Source of the DNA: Akebia trifoliata
Taxonomy: Eukaryota > Streptophyta > Magnoliopsida > Ranunculales > Lardizabalaceae
Reading direction: 5' to 3'
Length of the DNA: 64,000 bases
Assembly (NCBI GenBank): GCA_017979445.1
Contig: JADQWC010000539.1
Span: forward strand, 1-64,000
Below, one piece after another: positions 1 to 12,330 of this stretch. Numbering within the stretch: position 1 is the first letter of the stretch; every line of letters begins with the position of its first letter. Below the pieces are notes generated by a model, which saw only the letters and a list, made by a program, of their open reading frames with translations, was not told the origin of the DNA and searched no databases. The translations under genes and the position numbers were made by a program.

Positions 1-717
1 TACTTTAGGAATTTCACATTTTAGCAATTTCTAATTTAGATGATTTTGTAATTTCCTATTTAGAAAGTTCGTGGATTTAGAAGTTTCTAACTCAAAACTG
101 TAATATCTTTGGAAAACTTCTATTTTGGGAAAGTTTCATTTTTAAAAATTCTAATTTGGGAATTCAACATATATTTTTTGATATTAATTTGGGGAAATTC
201 GGATTCCCAATTAGGAAATCCTAAGTTCTAATTTGGCAGTTTCTACTTTGGACGGTTCAGAAAATACTTGCATGTAGAATTCATTAATTGATTTCAAATC
301 ATGGAGCTAATTAAGGCTTTTTCAAATCCTTCCATATTTTATGAACTTCAAAGAATGATCATGTAATAATTGGGACAATTTTAGCCATAGGATTTGTTTG
401 GCAAACCTAACATAAATTGATGATGATGATTGGACCGTGACCTTGACTATAGTCTTTGTATGTTGACCATAGGATGATTTTGGATCAGAGTAGAGACTGA
501 TCATTTTGATCGGGCGGGTTCGGTGCCTAACACCTTCCAAAACCCATAATCTGACCCCTTACCCATATCTTTGATCCGCGGACCGATCCATATCCGTTTG
601 GAGTTATTTATGGTTCCTAGACCTAAACTAGGTGGCGATTCCCATTTCTCAAAAGTCTCCTATTTATAAATCGGACCCTTATCCACTATTGAGTGAAGAA
701 GGTTCGAGGTGATTTCA
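1..717 (+). mobile_element. 3' part of an old Ogre-type LTR (probably a solo LTR)
   Basis: The stretch around 481-640 matches the 3' third of the element 2 LTR read in the opposite orientation: a GCGGGTTCGGTGCCTAACACC core, then the 'cctagacctaaactaggtgg' block at 618-637. It ends in GAGGTGATTTCA at 717, like the CGATTTCA end of the element 2 LTR. No primer-binding site follows, so this is a solo LTR or a broken copy, and its 5' end lies outside the window. Positions 1-300 hold degenerate short repeats built on 'aatttc..attt'. No coding sequence is seen. Confidence 0.6.
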
Positions 718-1697
718 AAAAATTAAAAATTAATCCAACCGATCAATCCTAAACAATCAACGATTGGATCAAATCGATCAATTGAAAGTCATAAATCATC
801 AACCCATTTTAACTAATCAACCCACACCCACCTTTCCATCAAATTTATCAATGAATCAACCACAAAGCGTGGGATCATTCCCTATACACATCCTTTATTT
901 CCTCTTCTATATTTTGGTCAAAAAAGAAACATTAAAAAAAATGATGAAAAGGGAAAGTAATGAAAAGGAAGGGAATATATATATATATAAGGGAAGACCC
1001 TTCTCACAAGGAGGAGAAGGTTGACATTCTTGGAACAACAAAAAGGCTGACATTCTTGAAACAGCAAAAGTGGGAGTCAAAAAAAGTTCTAGAATAGGGG
1101 ACAATAAGAAAAACAAAAAAAAAATCTGGTTCGTCTATCTTCCTAGAGGGGAAAATAATGAACAAAAAAATAAACAAGAAGAAGAAAAGATGGCCCCCAA
1201 CCCTTTCTCCCACTTCTCTTGGACATCCCAAACAACTTTAGCATTCTCCCCCTTCTCAATGTCCCACAAATCAGCAACGCCCTTCACTTCTCCCCTCTCT
1301 TCCTTATCTTTCCCAAAACTAGTAGTATTATCTCTCTCTCAACTCTTCTCTTTAGGTTCACCCCACACTGTAGAAACTCACCTTCTTTTCATTCTCAATG
1401 CCCCACAAACCAGCAACATCCCTTTACTTCTTCTCTCTCTTCTTCATTTTCCCTAAAACCAACACTATCGTCTCTTCTCAACGTTCCAAACTAGCAACAT
1501 CCCTCCCTATCCCTTTTTCTCTACTTCTTAAAATCCAATGACAGCCCTCTCTCTAACTCTTTCATATTCATAAGCCTAGTAACTCGTTCGCTATCACAAG
1601 TTCTCGTCGAACTAGACTTGAAGGAATACCCACAACAGCCATATTAGTCTTGAGGTGAGGTTTTTTATCATTATTTCTAATGAGTTTGTTTTATGTG
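718..1697 (+). mobile_element. U3-R fragment of another Ogre-type LTR
   Basis: This stretch has the same order of parts as the upstream half of the element 2 LTR, at low identity: a 'gcgtgggatc' block near 864, a long TA-rich TATA-like tract at about 976-990, a pyrimidine-rich tract (about 1195-1560), then 'gacttgaaggaata' near 1615 followed by a GT-type splice-donor-like site near 1655-1663. The equivalent element 2 block reads 'gacctgaaggaatc' on the minus strand near 25530. It is cut at 1697 by element 1. The small ORFs here are short and low in complexity, and I do not treat them as genes. Confidence 0.45.
974..992 (+). promoter_or_regulatory. TATA-like tract
   Basis: An alternating TA run followed by 'agggaag' precedes a CT-rich leader and a splice-donor-like site. 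This fits a promoter of the LTR fragment. It is inferred from position only. Confidence 0.35.
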
Positions 1698-3057
1698 TGT
1701 AATGACCTAAAATTTTGAATGGGTATCTCGAGGAAAGTATTTTAAATTTTTACGTTGATTTAAAAGTATGGATTTTGAGTTTCCAATATTTGAGGAAAAC
1801 TAACATCACCAATAGATTCATATGGGTTGAGAAACATACTTTAGCTTGTAAGCATGCCTAAATCTGAAGTCGATCAAAAAAGTTATCAAATCATTGAGTT
1901 TTGCATTAGATATTTGCTCAATAGGTAAACGATACTTTAGAGACATAATTTGAGGAAAACGATCATACCAATAGGTTTCAAAAAATCACCCGAAATAGAG
2001 TATAAGTTTATCCAAATCGGCATTCTGGAAAATAATTCTAGAAATGAAACGTACGTCCCACTTAAGTTATAAATATCTAAAAACATAAAAAGAATCTGAA
2101 TTTTCTTATTCTTCTCTCCAAATAAATATCAGCCCTAACTTTTCATTGAGATTTGAAACTCAGATCTATCTTAACCAAGAATGATCCGAACTTCACCTTA
2201 AAAAGGAAAGTTGTTCCTCTCGTCGAAGGTTGCGTGTGGATGTTAGAAATTTTGATTTTCATTGGAAGAAAACCGTTGTGATCGGTAAAAGGTGATCCTT
2301 AAACTTCATTGAATCGTATAGAGTAGCCCAAGGTAGAATGCCTTCCCTTCTACCTTTTAGTTATGCTATAATTTCATAGAAAATGCATGCGATCGTCAAT
2401 AAATCAATTATTTCATTCAATTTATTCATATTTGAATGATTGAAGTCATGTTTACATGCTTATTTATGATTAATTTTAGTGTTTTTGATGTATTTTAATT
2501 AGTTTATGTATAATATAATATTTAAAACGAGTTTTGATGACTTTCGACGAAAAATTGGCTTTTCAAAAAGATTTCGATTTTGAGCATGATGCTTGCTAAC
2601 AACACTGTCGTCAACCAAGCATGTCTCCACCGTCAGACCTGAAAATTTTTAGAAACTGAAATTTTTCTTCAACTTTTATTCCCTTATAACATATATACTA
2701 ATTTCTCTTTCCATCTACTTTAAGTCTTTAATGAAATTAAGGTTTTACCTCCCATTTCGAAACATTGGGAATGGTTTTAAGATCCCAATCTCATTGTATC
2801 AAAATGTGATTTTTGATTTCAAGAACAATACGTAAATTTCTACGTTTTGCTTCAGTTTTCAAAATGCGATATCTTTCACATTACTTTGAATTGACTAATA
2901 AAAATTACATGGCCTTTCTCATATTGTTGAGGGCTTTCATGTACATAAACCCATTTTCAATTTTGACAACTTTGAAAAATTATTTTTTTCGACACTTAGC
3001 CAAATTTTGACTGCGTTTCCAACATTCACGTCTTATAATTTTATCGCATTTTCTGAG
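1698..3057 (+). repeat. Element 1 5' LTR, segment 1
   Basis: Collinear with 47180-48527 of the 3' LTR at roughly 90% identity by eye. It ends at the insertion point of element 2, with the 5-bp flank CTGAG at 3053-3057. ORFs here, such as 2813-3010, are chance openings in LTR DNA. Confidence 0.85.
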
Positions 3058-4055
3058 TGAAATCGCCTCGACCCCCGACCGTCCCGTTAAACAGCAGATA
3101 GGGGTGGGTTCGATTACGAATCTCGGAGATTTTTAAAGAATAGGGAGTCGCCACCTAGTTTAGGTCTAGGAACCAAAATTAACTCCAAAATTAATTGTTT
3201 GATTTTTAATTTTAATTGTTTGATTTTTAATTTTAATTGTTTGGATTTTTTAATTTGAATTATTTAATTTTTAATTTGAGTTTAGATTGAATTTTGATTT
3301 TTATTACATTGTCCTAGGGATTGGGATCTCTAAATTGTATTTGGATGCTAAGGGGCGTTCCGGTCATTTTTATTATTATTTACAGATTTTTCTCGAATTT
3401 CTCTATTTTATCGATTTGGATCCCGTTAGACTCGAAATCACATTCTGAGTGCAATGGAGGTACATTCGAGATTTTTCGGGAGTCCAAAATTTATGAGGGG
3501 CATTTTTATCATTTTGATGAATTTTTTTATAGATTTTCATCAAATTTCTTTGTTTTCATCGATTTAGGTCTCGTTAGACTCAAAATCACATTCTGAGTGC
3601 AATAGATGCACTTTCGAGATTTTTCGGGAGTTCAAAATTTATGAGGGTCATTTTCATTATTTTGATGAATTTTTTTATAGATTGTCCTCAAATTTCTCTA
3701 TTTTCATCGGTTTGGGTCCCGTTAAACTCGAAATCACATTTTGAGTGTAATAGAAGTACTTTCGAGACTTTTCAGAGATCTAAAATTTATGAAGGGTATT
3801 TTCATCATTTTTGTGAACTGTATAGCTAACCTATGCGTACGTGCTTGCTAAGTCGGGTATAAGATGTAGCAATCTTAAGCGTGCGTAAATTTCTAGGTCG
3901 AGTTGTGACGAGTAGGGAGGATGAAAAGATTAGAAATAGAAAGAATCAAGCAATACTCCCAAGCCTTCGAGTTCTTTTATATTCATCATTAGGAATCCAC
4001 CAAAATCGGGTAATGAATTGTCGGATTAGGCAGATGCAATAATGGGGTGTCTACA
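3058..4055 (-). repeat. Element 2 3' LTR, reduced by internal deletions
   Basis: The ends match the 5' LTR at 23674-27715 (TGAAATCGCC... to ...GGGGTGTCTACA in plus orientation). Only 998 bp remain of about 4.0 kb. A deletion of nearly 3 kb joins 'attaactccaa' (near 3186) directly to the U3 side, and a further loss of about 100 bp lies near 3815. It keeps three copies of the ~147-bp U3 repeat. Confidence 0.85.
3350..3830 (-). repeat. ~147-bp tandem repeat in U3 of element 2 3' LTR, 3 copies
   Basis: The recurring block 'cgatttgggtcccgttagac' sits at 3414, 3561 and 3709, giving spacings of 147 and 148. Between copies run 'gagtgcaat', 'ctttcgagatttttcggg' and 'aaaatttatgagggg'. The same three copies occur in the 5' LTR at 26920-27370, so the array predates insertion. 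Confidence 0.8.
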
Positions 4056-4433
4056 GATGTCCCTCTTTGGCAGATGGTGGAAGTAAACTAGATGCCCAAT
4101 CTATTGTGGTAGATAGTGCGACATCCGAATGCCAAAGCTAGTGATAGTCCATTTTGCAGCATGATTCGATAATTTGTCAAAGTGTCCAGATCCTTGAGAA
4201 TAACCTCTCATTGGAAAAAATAGCAGATCCTTGAATTTTGAAAAAAATTCTCCTTGACTAATGCAAATGCAATGTGAGTGCACGTGTGTACCATTATGTA
4301 GTGATGATTTTGAAAATACACATCTCCATTCTGCACATTCATGCTGAGAGGATAGCAAACTGTGTAAGGTCAACATAAAATCCAAGCAACATGTTTTTGC
4401 AGAAAATCAGATAAAATTGAGTAAAATCTGAGA
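4056..4433 (-). other. Element 2 polypurine tract and conserved pre-LTR region
   Basis: Read on the minus strand, the tract AAAGAGGGACATC abuts the LTR. Upstream lies a block shared with elements 3, 4 and 6, including 'gctagtgatag' and 'gactatctaccacaatag'. No reading frame is supported. Confidence 0.7.
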
Positions 4434-4924
4434 ATAAACTGAGCAGGTCTGAGTAAAATCTGAGACGAATCTCAGTGGGTCTGAGCAAAATCCGAGAAAA
4501 CCCTTGACGGTATCTGAGCAAAATCTGAGAAAGAATCTCGGCAGGTCTGAGTAAGTCTGAGAATAATCCAAGATGAATCTCGGTGGGTCTGAGCAAATTA
4601 GAGAAAACCCTCGGTGGTATCTAAGTAAAATCTAAGAAAACCCTCGGTGGTGGCTGAGCAAACATCCAAGAAAGAATCTCGACAGGTTTGAGCAAAATCT
4701 GAGTAAGTCTGAGTAAAATCTGAGATGACCCTCGGCGGTATCTGAGCAAAATCCGAGAAAATCCTCGACGGTGTCTGAGCAAAATCCGAGAAAGAATCTT
4801 GGTTGGTCTGAGCAAAATCTGAGTAGGTCTGAGTAAATTTCGAGATGACCCTCGGCGGTATCTGAGCAAATCCGAGAAAAACCTCGACGGTATGTGAGCA
4901 AAATCCGAGATGAATCTCGACGGG
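4434..4924 (-). repeat. 33-bp-type hairpin tandem array, left half
   Basis: Minus-strand units read roughly GCTCAGATACCGCCGAGGG followed by TTTTCTCGGATTTT. Each unit carries the self-complementary arms CCGAG and CTCGG. It is the same unit family as at 40830-41570 and lies at the same place, upstream of the polypurine tract. The array is interrupted by the solo LTR at 4925-6623 and resumes at 6624. Its multi-frame ORFs (such as 4621-4929) are artefacts of the period. Confidence 0.85.
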
Positions 4925-6623
4925 TCCACTTTTGACCTTTAAGGTTTGGGAGTCGCCACCTAGTTATTGTGGTCTAGGAATCGATCATTGACTCTAAAAA
5001 CAAAGACAACTAATCTACGAAAGAAAATACGGGTCCGGGGATCACATTATGGGATTGGAAGGAGTTAGGCACCAACCCCGCTCGGCAAGTGCTGGTCTCT
5101 ACTTCTTCCCAAAAATCGGTTACATTGCAAAATAGACCAAAAATAACAAATAATTATAATCAAAAAAATATAAAAGAAAGTTACCTTGTCGATTACAACA
5201 ATTCCCTCAGCTCCAGCAAAGAGTATCTACGTATGTATTTTCTTGCTATTCGCCCGTCACCGGATTTGATTTCTGATCTCCAAGTTGAGATATCTTATTC
5301 TTAGATCTGTGAGTTTTCTAATTTTTCTTATGGATTTGAAGGTGTTTTGGAAGGGTTTTTAGATATTTTTTGAGCTAAAGTTGAGGTATGGATGTTAGGT
5401 AAGGAGTTAGGGCTTCAAAATTAGGGTTTTGGGAAGGTTGGGGAGGCTTCTTAACCTATTTCTCCTAGGGTTTATGATTTGATACGAAAATAGGTTGTAG
5501 GGACCCCTATTTATAGATTTTTTTAAGTGTTTGTTTAGATAGAATTAGTGTTTAATTATAATTCTTTTAGTTAGAGTTATATTTTAATTAGAATTGTTTT
5601 AGGTACAGTTATATTTTAGTTAGAATTGTTTCAGGTAGAGTTATATTTTAGTTAGAATTCTATTAAATAGAGTTACTATTTAATTAGGATTGTTAAATAG
5701 AATTATTATTTATTTAGAACTCTATTAGGGTTTTGACTTTTGGTCTTATTTGATTGACTTTAAGATTTTGACTTTAGTCTTACTTGTTTGACTTTAATAT
5801 CTTGGTTTTAATCTTACTTGATTGACTTTAATTTTTTGGAGAACCCCCCTCTATTATATCGTTAATTCTTTGGACCCCCAAATGGAGGGGTCCTTGAATA
5901 AATATCTTGGCAACCATCAACAATTTTGTCGAAGAGCTTGATTGATCGAATTTTTTTTGTTCAAAATTTTAAATTAATTTTATTAATATTTCACTTTAAT
6001 TATTTAATGTTTGATTTATTAATTTTAAAATTTTTAATTATAAAAATTATAAAATTACCATTTTACCCTCGGAGAAGACTTTTTGTGTTTCAAGTCGATT
6101 TTTGATGTTCTAGGATGTTTTAGAATCGATGTTTTTGTAAGGAATTCAATGGAAATATTGGTTTGTGTCATTTATGAAATTTTTTGTGTGGAATGGTCAT
6201 GAACTTTATGAGGGGTATTTTCATAATTTTATCGAATTCTATGAAAATTGGCGAAATGATTTATTTGGTTTTGATTTGTTGTTTTATGTGTTTGAATGGG
6301 CTTTTTTAAGCGTAACGTAGGCTCTAGGGATATTTTAAGGTTAAGGGTATTTTGGTAATTTGGTCATTTGATCATTTTTTAGTGATTTTTATCGTGAAGC
6401 TTCTTTTTATCTGAAAAATGATGATTTCTAAGCTTTTGGGGTTATATTTTCCTATCGTAGCACGGTTTCTATAGTTTTGTCAGTTCGAGATACCTTATCC
6501 GGATTTCTGAAACATATCTGGTAACAAAATAAAGTATTAGAATAAATATCCGTCATTGGGAACCGTTGCAATCGGGTTGACGAGTTGATTAATCAGGCGA
6601 ATGCAAAAATGGGGTGTCTACAA
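4925..6623 (-). mobile_element. Solo LTR S1 (1.7-kb Ogre-like LTR family)
   Basis: Matches the LTRs of elements 3, 4 and 6: the U5 stem-loop block at 5050-5080, TATA at 5508-5517 and a terminal ...GGGGTGTCTACA at 6623. About 40 bp of the usual TGAAAGCGCCC... end are missing at the left. The repeat unit it interrupts resumes directly; ACGG occurs at 4920-4923 and again at 6624-6627, a probable target duplication. No internal region remains, so it is a solo LTR left by LTR-LTR recombination. Confidence 0.85.
5508..5517 (-). promoter_or_regulatory. LTR TATA box
   Basis: CTATAAATAG on the minus strand, at the same LTR position as in the other 1.7-kb LTRs. Confidence 0.6.
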
Positions 6624-7045
6624 CGGTATCTGAGCAAAATTCGAGACGAATCCCGGTGGGTCTTAGCAAAATCCGAGATGACCCTCGGCGGTATCTGAGC
6701 AAAATCTGAGTAGGTCTGAGTAAAATCCAAGATGACCCTCGGCAGTATCTGAGCAAATCCAAGAAAATCCTGGGCGGTATCTGAGCAAAATCCCAGACGA
6801 ATCTCGGCGAGTCTAAGCAAAATCCGAGAAAATCCTCAGCGGCATCTGAGTAAAATCCGAGAAAATTCTCGACGGCGTCTGAGCAAAATCTAAGAAAGAA
6901 TCTCAACAGGTCTGAGTAAAATCTGAGTAAGTCTGAGAATAATCCGAGATGAATCTCGGCAAGTCTGAGTAAAATTCGAGAAAGAATCTCGACAGGTCTG
7001 AGTAAAGTCCGAGACGAATCTCGGTGGGTCTAAGCAAAATATTGG
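6624..7045 (-). repeat. 33-bp-type hairpin tandem array, right half
   Basis: Continuation of the 4434-4924 array beyond the solo LTR, with the same CCGAG/CTCGG arms and GCTCAG spacer. Some units are mutated. ORFs 6589-6906 and 6593-6820 are reading-frame artefacts. Confidence 0.85.
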
Positions 7046-8214
7046 AATAAAATCTCACTCCACAGGAATCATTTTTTTTTTATAAAGGTCAGATTTAAAT
7101 TTTAACTTTCTTTGAACCTCAGGGGTTTTCAAAAAAATGCTATCGAAAGGGTAACCTTTAATTTCAGATCTTCATTATCCTTTGGGGCTGGAATTGATCA
7201 GGCTTAAGAACAAAAAATGCCCCTAGTTTGATAGGACCTTATATTGGGGATAATTGAACATATTTTGAAAAGACCTGCCCCTAATATAAGGGAAAAATAA
7301 ATATGCTTTCGAATAAAAGGAGAAGTGTCCCTCAATATGAAAATTAGAAGTCTTAGACTACCACAAGTACAAAAAGGATTCACTTTTAATTTGGACTTTA
7401 TTGAAGATCATGAGTCAGGCTCATCTGTTGGAAACAAATAATCACTTTTGAGATTCATCTTGGAGATCACGTTCTTCCCCTTTGGCTCGCTTAGGAAAGT
7501 AAACTTTTTCAGATCAGTCATAGACGAGATACATGTGACTTCTAAGTTTTTGCCTTACTTAAACTAGGTATTGAAGCTTGGTCATTCAGACTTCTGATGC
7601 ACTGACTTGGTTCGTCTTTTCAGATTCTCGGCTCGATAAAGATTTTCTTTCGATTGCTCTACCTTTTGCCTAGATTGCCCTTTCAAGTTTTCGATCTAGC
7701 GAGCTGTCTTTTTTTTTTTTTTTTGCTTATGGAATTACTGTCTGATCACACTTGCAACTTTCCTCAACCTTTCCGTGCAGTACTTAGGAGGACTTCCATA
7801 GGTGGGCTTAGGAGTAGGCTAAGAAAGAAAAGAGACATGAGGCTCAAGAACCCGAATGCCCCTTGTGTGGCATTCCTTTGAAATAATTTTCTTTTCCTTC
7901 CCCATTTTGACAAAATTTTTTTTTGCGGGGGAACACATTTTTTTTATTTTTTGAATTGGTCGGGCCTGAAGTAACTTCTTAGATTGCTTACGTACCCCAG
8001 AATTTTGGGATCATACCAAAACGTAGTTCGAACATTTCTCTCCCCTGGGTTAGGTGATCGGGCTGAAAAAGAAAAATGTTTTTTTTTATTTTAATTTTTT
8101 TTTTAAATGGCTGCAAGGGGCTAAGAAAGGAGATATTTAACTGGGTGACAGGAAAATTGGTTCGACCAAAGATGGCCTCCTCAAATGTAATACCGCTTAA
8201 TCTGGTCAAGGTTT
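7046..8214 (-). other. Element 2 3' non-coding region downstream of integrase
   Basis: Collinear with 57400-58740 (element 6) and, inverted, with 39330-40700 (element 4). It includes AC-rich and T-rich tracts and one conserved hairpin at 7670-7699. No ORF here looks like a gene. Confidence 0.7.
7670..7699 (-). ncRNA. Conserved 3' hairpin of the Ogre-like elements, single copy
   Basis: On the minus strand CTAGATCG pairs with CAATCTAG (one mismatch) around an inner CTT-GAAA-GGG hairpin. It is the single-copy counterpart of the arrays at 16352-16520, 39845-40045 and 58032-58246. An RNA role is inferred from structure conservation, not known. Confidence 0.45.
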
Positions 8215-9330
8215 ATCGGTTCTGGTAATTCGATGCCATCGTGATCTTGGAGTTTAACAGCTTTCCCAGGCAGTACCTCTAATGAAGGGACCTTCCCAAT
8301 TGGGCTTGAATTTACCTCTAGGATCAAAGATGGGTGCTCGATTTTCTTTGAGTACTAGGTTCCCAACTTGTAAGTCGCGAACTTTAACCCTTTTATCAAA
8401 TGCTCGAGCGACTCTTCTCTTATAGGCTTGTACATGGTACAGAGCTCTAAGTCATTTTTCATCGATTAAATTCAACTCTTCATACTGGTGACGAACCCAG
8501 TCTCATTCTGATAACTGACTTTCCATTAGAATCCTAAGGGACAGAATTTTCATTTCAACTGGTAAGACAACTTCCATTCCGTACACTAGTGAATAAGGGG
8601 TGGCTCCGGTGGAAGATCGTATCGAGGTACGGTATGCCCAGAGCGCAAATGGTAATTTTTCAGACCAATCCCTATGTTATTGACACATCTTCCTGATGAT
8701 CGTATTGAGATTCTTATTGACTATTTCAACTGCTCCGTTAGTCTGGGGATGGTAGGGTGATGATTTGTGGTGTAGGATCTTGAACTTTGAACACAGGGAA
8801 ATAAATTCAGCTTTGAAGTGTGACCCGTTATCAGAGATCAATTCAAAAGGTATCCTATATCAACTGATAATATGTGTTTGGACAAACTTGGCAACTTTTG
8901 ATGCAGTGAGAATAGCATATGAGGTGGCCTCCACCCATTTTGTAAAATAATCAATGGCCACGAGAATGTACTCATGTCTATTTGATGCTTTAGGTGTGAT
9001 CTTACCAAATATGTCGATACCCCAAATAGAAAATGACCATAGTGAAGTCAAACCAACTAACTGAGATGGAGTCACATGTATGAGGTTAGCATGTACTTGG
9101 CATTTATGGCAGGTCTTGACCAGGTGATGACAGTCTGTTTCCATTGTTTGTCAGTAATACCCCTGTCTCATGATTCGTTTGGCTAACATCTTCCTACTCA
9201 TATGTGGTCCACAGTCTCCGGAATGCAACTCTTCCATTAACCGTTCAACTTGATTTTCGTCAACACATGACAAATGAATTCCATCATAAAACCTCTAATA
9301 TAAGTTTCCTGCGCACAGGATGTACTGGGA
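8215..9330 (-). pseudogene. Element 2 integrase (degenerate)
   Basis: This would insert the cDNA copy into the host genome. On the minus strand an HHCC zinc-binding stretch is readable near 9080-9220 (ending in ...TCHKCQ), then the core start DIFG and VAIDYFTKWVEA in the frame at 8860-9144. A second acidic block, SDNGS, lies near 8830-8840. The C-terminal part runs towards 8215 with a GPF-type block. Stops and frameshifts split the domain, so no full-length protein is possible. It sits directly downstream of archaeal-type RNase H, the Tat-lineage order. Confidence 0.8.
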
Positions 9331-9664
9331 TGCGAAACTCTGTAGGGTTTGTCGTTTTTTCCTTGACGCTTCAACTGGGAACTCTTATTTTTCTAATACT
9401 TTCTGGATGTCAGTGTACCATGGCTTTCCGTCAAAGAGTCAAGCAGCGATGTCGACCTGATTGCAATATGCAGGTTTATCTTTAATTTCAACGGTGATAA
9501 GCCTTAGTTCCATACCTGAAGGAAAATAGATCATCGAATAAAGAGTAGCCAGAGCGTCAACGAATCTGTTCTCTTGATAGATGTTGGAACAAGATGGCTT
9601 TGAACTTCCTTACTAAATTTAACAGATACTTGTGATAGGGTTTCAGTTTCACATCCTTAGTTTT

Positions 9665-10000
9665 TCATTCTTCCAATGACTGATGTATAACCAAGGTTGA
9701 ATCTCCAAATACTTCAATTTTTGTGATACCCATATTCAAAGTAGCCTTGAGCCCGGCGATGCATGCTTCGTATTCAGCTGTATTATTAGTATTGGAGAAA
9801 GTTAGCTTAATAGCAATCGAAATGTGGCATTCTTCGGTAGAGAACAAGACTGCCCCTATTCTATACCCGTTCTGATTCGCCGCTCCATCAAAGTATAACT
9901 GCCATACTCTATCTCGTGATTCTTCTTCAAGGTTCAGGATATTTTCATCTGGGAATTGATCGATAGGTCTTTTTCCTTCTACCACTAGGTGATCAGTCAA
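9665..10000 (-). pseudogene. Element 2 archaeal-type RNase H (second RNase H)
   Basis: The 111-residue fragment contains YFDGAANQNG (Asp at residue 38) and NNTAEYEACIAGL, the hallmark motifs of the extra archaeal-type RNase H found in the Tat/Ogre branch of Gypsy elements. It would degrade the RNA strand of RNA-DNA hybrids. Its position between the Gypsy RNase H and integrase is as expected. The downstream end (about 9600) breaks into stops. This is the best single diagnostic for the lineage. Confidence 0.85.
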
Positions 10001-10033
10001 GTATTCTGTTATTGCTCGTCCCTTGACAGATTT

Positions 10034-11782
10034 TTACGTAACATGTGTAATGTTGAATTCTGATAGCAACAACAAACAACGTACAGTTCTACCTGTCAAT
10101 GCCGGCTTCTCGAAGAGATATTTTAAGGGATCCATCTGAGATAACAAAATGATTGAATGAGAGAACATGTAGTGCCGAAGCCTTTGAGTAGCCCATACTA
10201 GTGCTAGGCAGGTCTTTTCAAGAGTTAAATATTTTTGTTCATACTCTAACATCTTTTTGCTGATGTAGTAGATGACCCTCTCTTTGTGACTGTCTTTGTC
10301 GTACTGTGACTACATGCATACCATAGCTTTTCCAGTGACTGATAAGTAAAGAAGAAGAGGTTCACCTGGGGTAGGTGGAACCAAAATGGGTGGATTTGAG
10401 AGATATTCCTTAATTTGGTCGAAAGCTTTTTGGCATTGCTCGTTCCATACTGTCAACTCATTCTTCTTGAGAAGCTTGAATATAGGTTCGCACAGATTGG
10501 TGAACTGAGCGATGAATCTGCTAACATACTAAATTCTGCCTAAGAACCCTCGAATCTATTTTTCAGTCTTAAGAGGTATCATTTCTTGTATAGCTTTGAT
10601 TTTTCCAAGGTACTTCGACCCCCTTTGACTGACTACGAATCTAAGTAATTTTCCAGAGGTCACTCCGAATGCGTATTTTTGAGAGTTAAGGCGTAACTGG
10701 TATTTTTGGATCCTTATAAGAAATTTCTCTAGTGTAGCGACGTGTCCCGATTATTCTTTGGATTTCACTATCATGTCATCCACATAGACCTCAACCTCCT
10801 TATGTATCATGTCATGCAATAAGGTCGTAGTTGCCCTCTGATAGGTAGCCCCAGCGTTCTTCAAACCAAAAGGCATGACTTTGTAGCAAAATCTTTCCCA
10901 TTGTGTGATGAATGACGAATTTTGCATGTCGCGAGGGTCCATCTTTATCTGGTTGTACCTCGATAATCCATCCATAAACGAAAGTATGGCGTGTCCTGCT
11001 GTATTATCAACCAATACAGCTATGTGAGGCAACGAAAAGCTATCCTTTGGACTGGCCTTATTTAAATCTTTGAAGTCCACGTACATTCTCACTTTCCTAT
11101 CTTTTTTGGGAACTAGGACTACATTAGCAATCCATTATGGGTACTCCACCACTTCTAAGAATCCAGTATTGATCTGCTTAGTAACCTCTTCTTTAATCTT
11201 CAAAGTCCATTCTAGCTTCATACGTCGAATTTTCTGCTTTACTGGCCCAGCATTGGGATGCAATGGAATCCGATGAAGAACAATATCCGTACTTACTCCT
11301 CGCATGTCCTCATACGACCACGCGAATACGTCCTTGAACTTTCTGAGCAAATCCACTATCCCTTCGCGTTCCTCGGGAGATAAGGTGACTCCAATTTGAA
11401 TCTCTTGAGGATTATCTTTAGTTCTGAGATTGATTAATTCTGTTTCTTCTATTACAGGTTGAGCCCAACATTCATCTTCTTGTTCAAGTAGCTTAATTAA
11501 TTCGATAGGAGTTTCTTCATCAGAAGATTCGTCCTTCGAAGTCAGATTATCAGTTAAATCATTATTGCACTCGGGGTAATCAGAAACTTCTTCTATTTCA
11601 TTAAAGATAGATGGGGTGACAGGACTTACTACGGACTCAACATCACCAAACCCGACATACAACAAAGGACTCATTACATGATAATTGGAAAAAGACCCGA
11701 CTGCAAGTTTGATTATAGACTGTGGGTTTTGAGTACCATTCTTGATTGACAAAATTGACACATTTCCTTCTTCGAGAAACAT
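10034..11782 (-). pseudogene. Element 2 reverse transcriptase and Gypsy RNase H
   Basis: An open 215-residue frame (11135-11782) holds an acidic linker and the RT N-terminus with LSPEEREGIVDLLRKF and VFAWSYEDMRG. After a stop at about 11134 the RT palm continues (10751-11092), with MPFGLKNAGATYQR and the catalytic YVDDMIVKS near residues 104-112 of that fragment, so the YVDD box survives. A further break precedes the Gypsy RNase H part at 10034-10252 (LTLEKTCLALVWATQRLRHYM). It is inactivated by several stops and frameshifts rather than by loss of the catalytic box. Confidence 0.85.
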
Positions 11783-12330
11783 CTAAGCGATATTGAGTGA
11801 ATCCACGGTCGTCTGCCAATCATCTACTCCTTTGAATTCTTCAGATGCTCTGTCTTCTTCCTTGTCAGGCCAATTCATCCCAAAGAAAATCTCAAATCCC
11901 GACTAGCGGGTACCTGTGAGGTGGTCGATAAAGGATTCTGGAAAATCACAATAAGGAAAATCTTTCCCTACTTTCACGAAGCGTCCATTAAGGGTTTTGT
12001 GATAAGGCTTCATTTGGATCAGATCAGCGACATGTCCTTGTCTTATCGCGTTTGCCTTATCTTTCCTTGTCTTCCAATATTGAGCCCAATCTTCTTTGGT
12101 AGGTTCGTACCCCAATCTGAATGTCCCAACTACTTTTGAATGGGTGGTGCAGCTTTGATCTCCTGTTATCTACCACCCAAACCCATGCCTGGGAAGAATC
12201 TCATACTTTTGAACATGTTGGCCATGCAACAACTGAACGTATTATCGATAGGTACCAGCTCTTTCGTAGAATTGTCCCACTGAACAGCATGAATGTTTTC
12301 AAATTCAAACCCACTGAGTTGTATTTCTTT
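11783..12330 (-). pseudogene. Element 2 linker between protease and RT
   Basis: Partly open on the minus strand (the 11903-12115 frame contains EDWAQYWKTRKDKA). It is continuous with the polyprotein on both sides but has frame changes. In Ogre elements this interval is where an intron has been described; I cannot identify splice sites confidently here. Confidence 0.5.

Noticed and set aside
1070..1494. Overlapping + strand ORFs of 128 and 91 codons
   Set aside because: CT-rich LTR leader with no recognisable domain; both frames are open through base composition.
7670..7699. Rho-independent terminator reading of the hairpins
   Set aside because: Eukaryotic context, and the hairpins are not followed by a U tract in sense.
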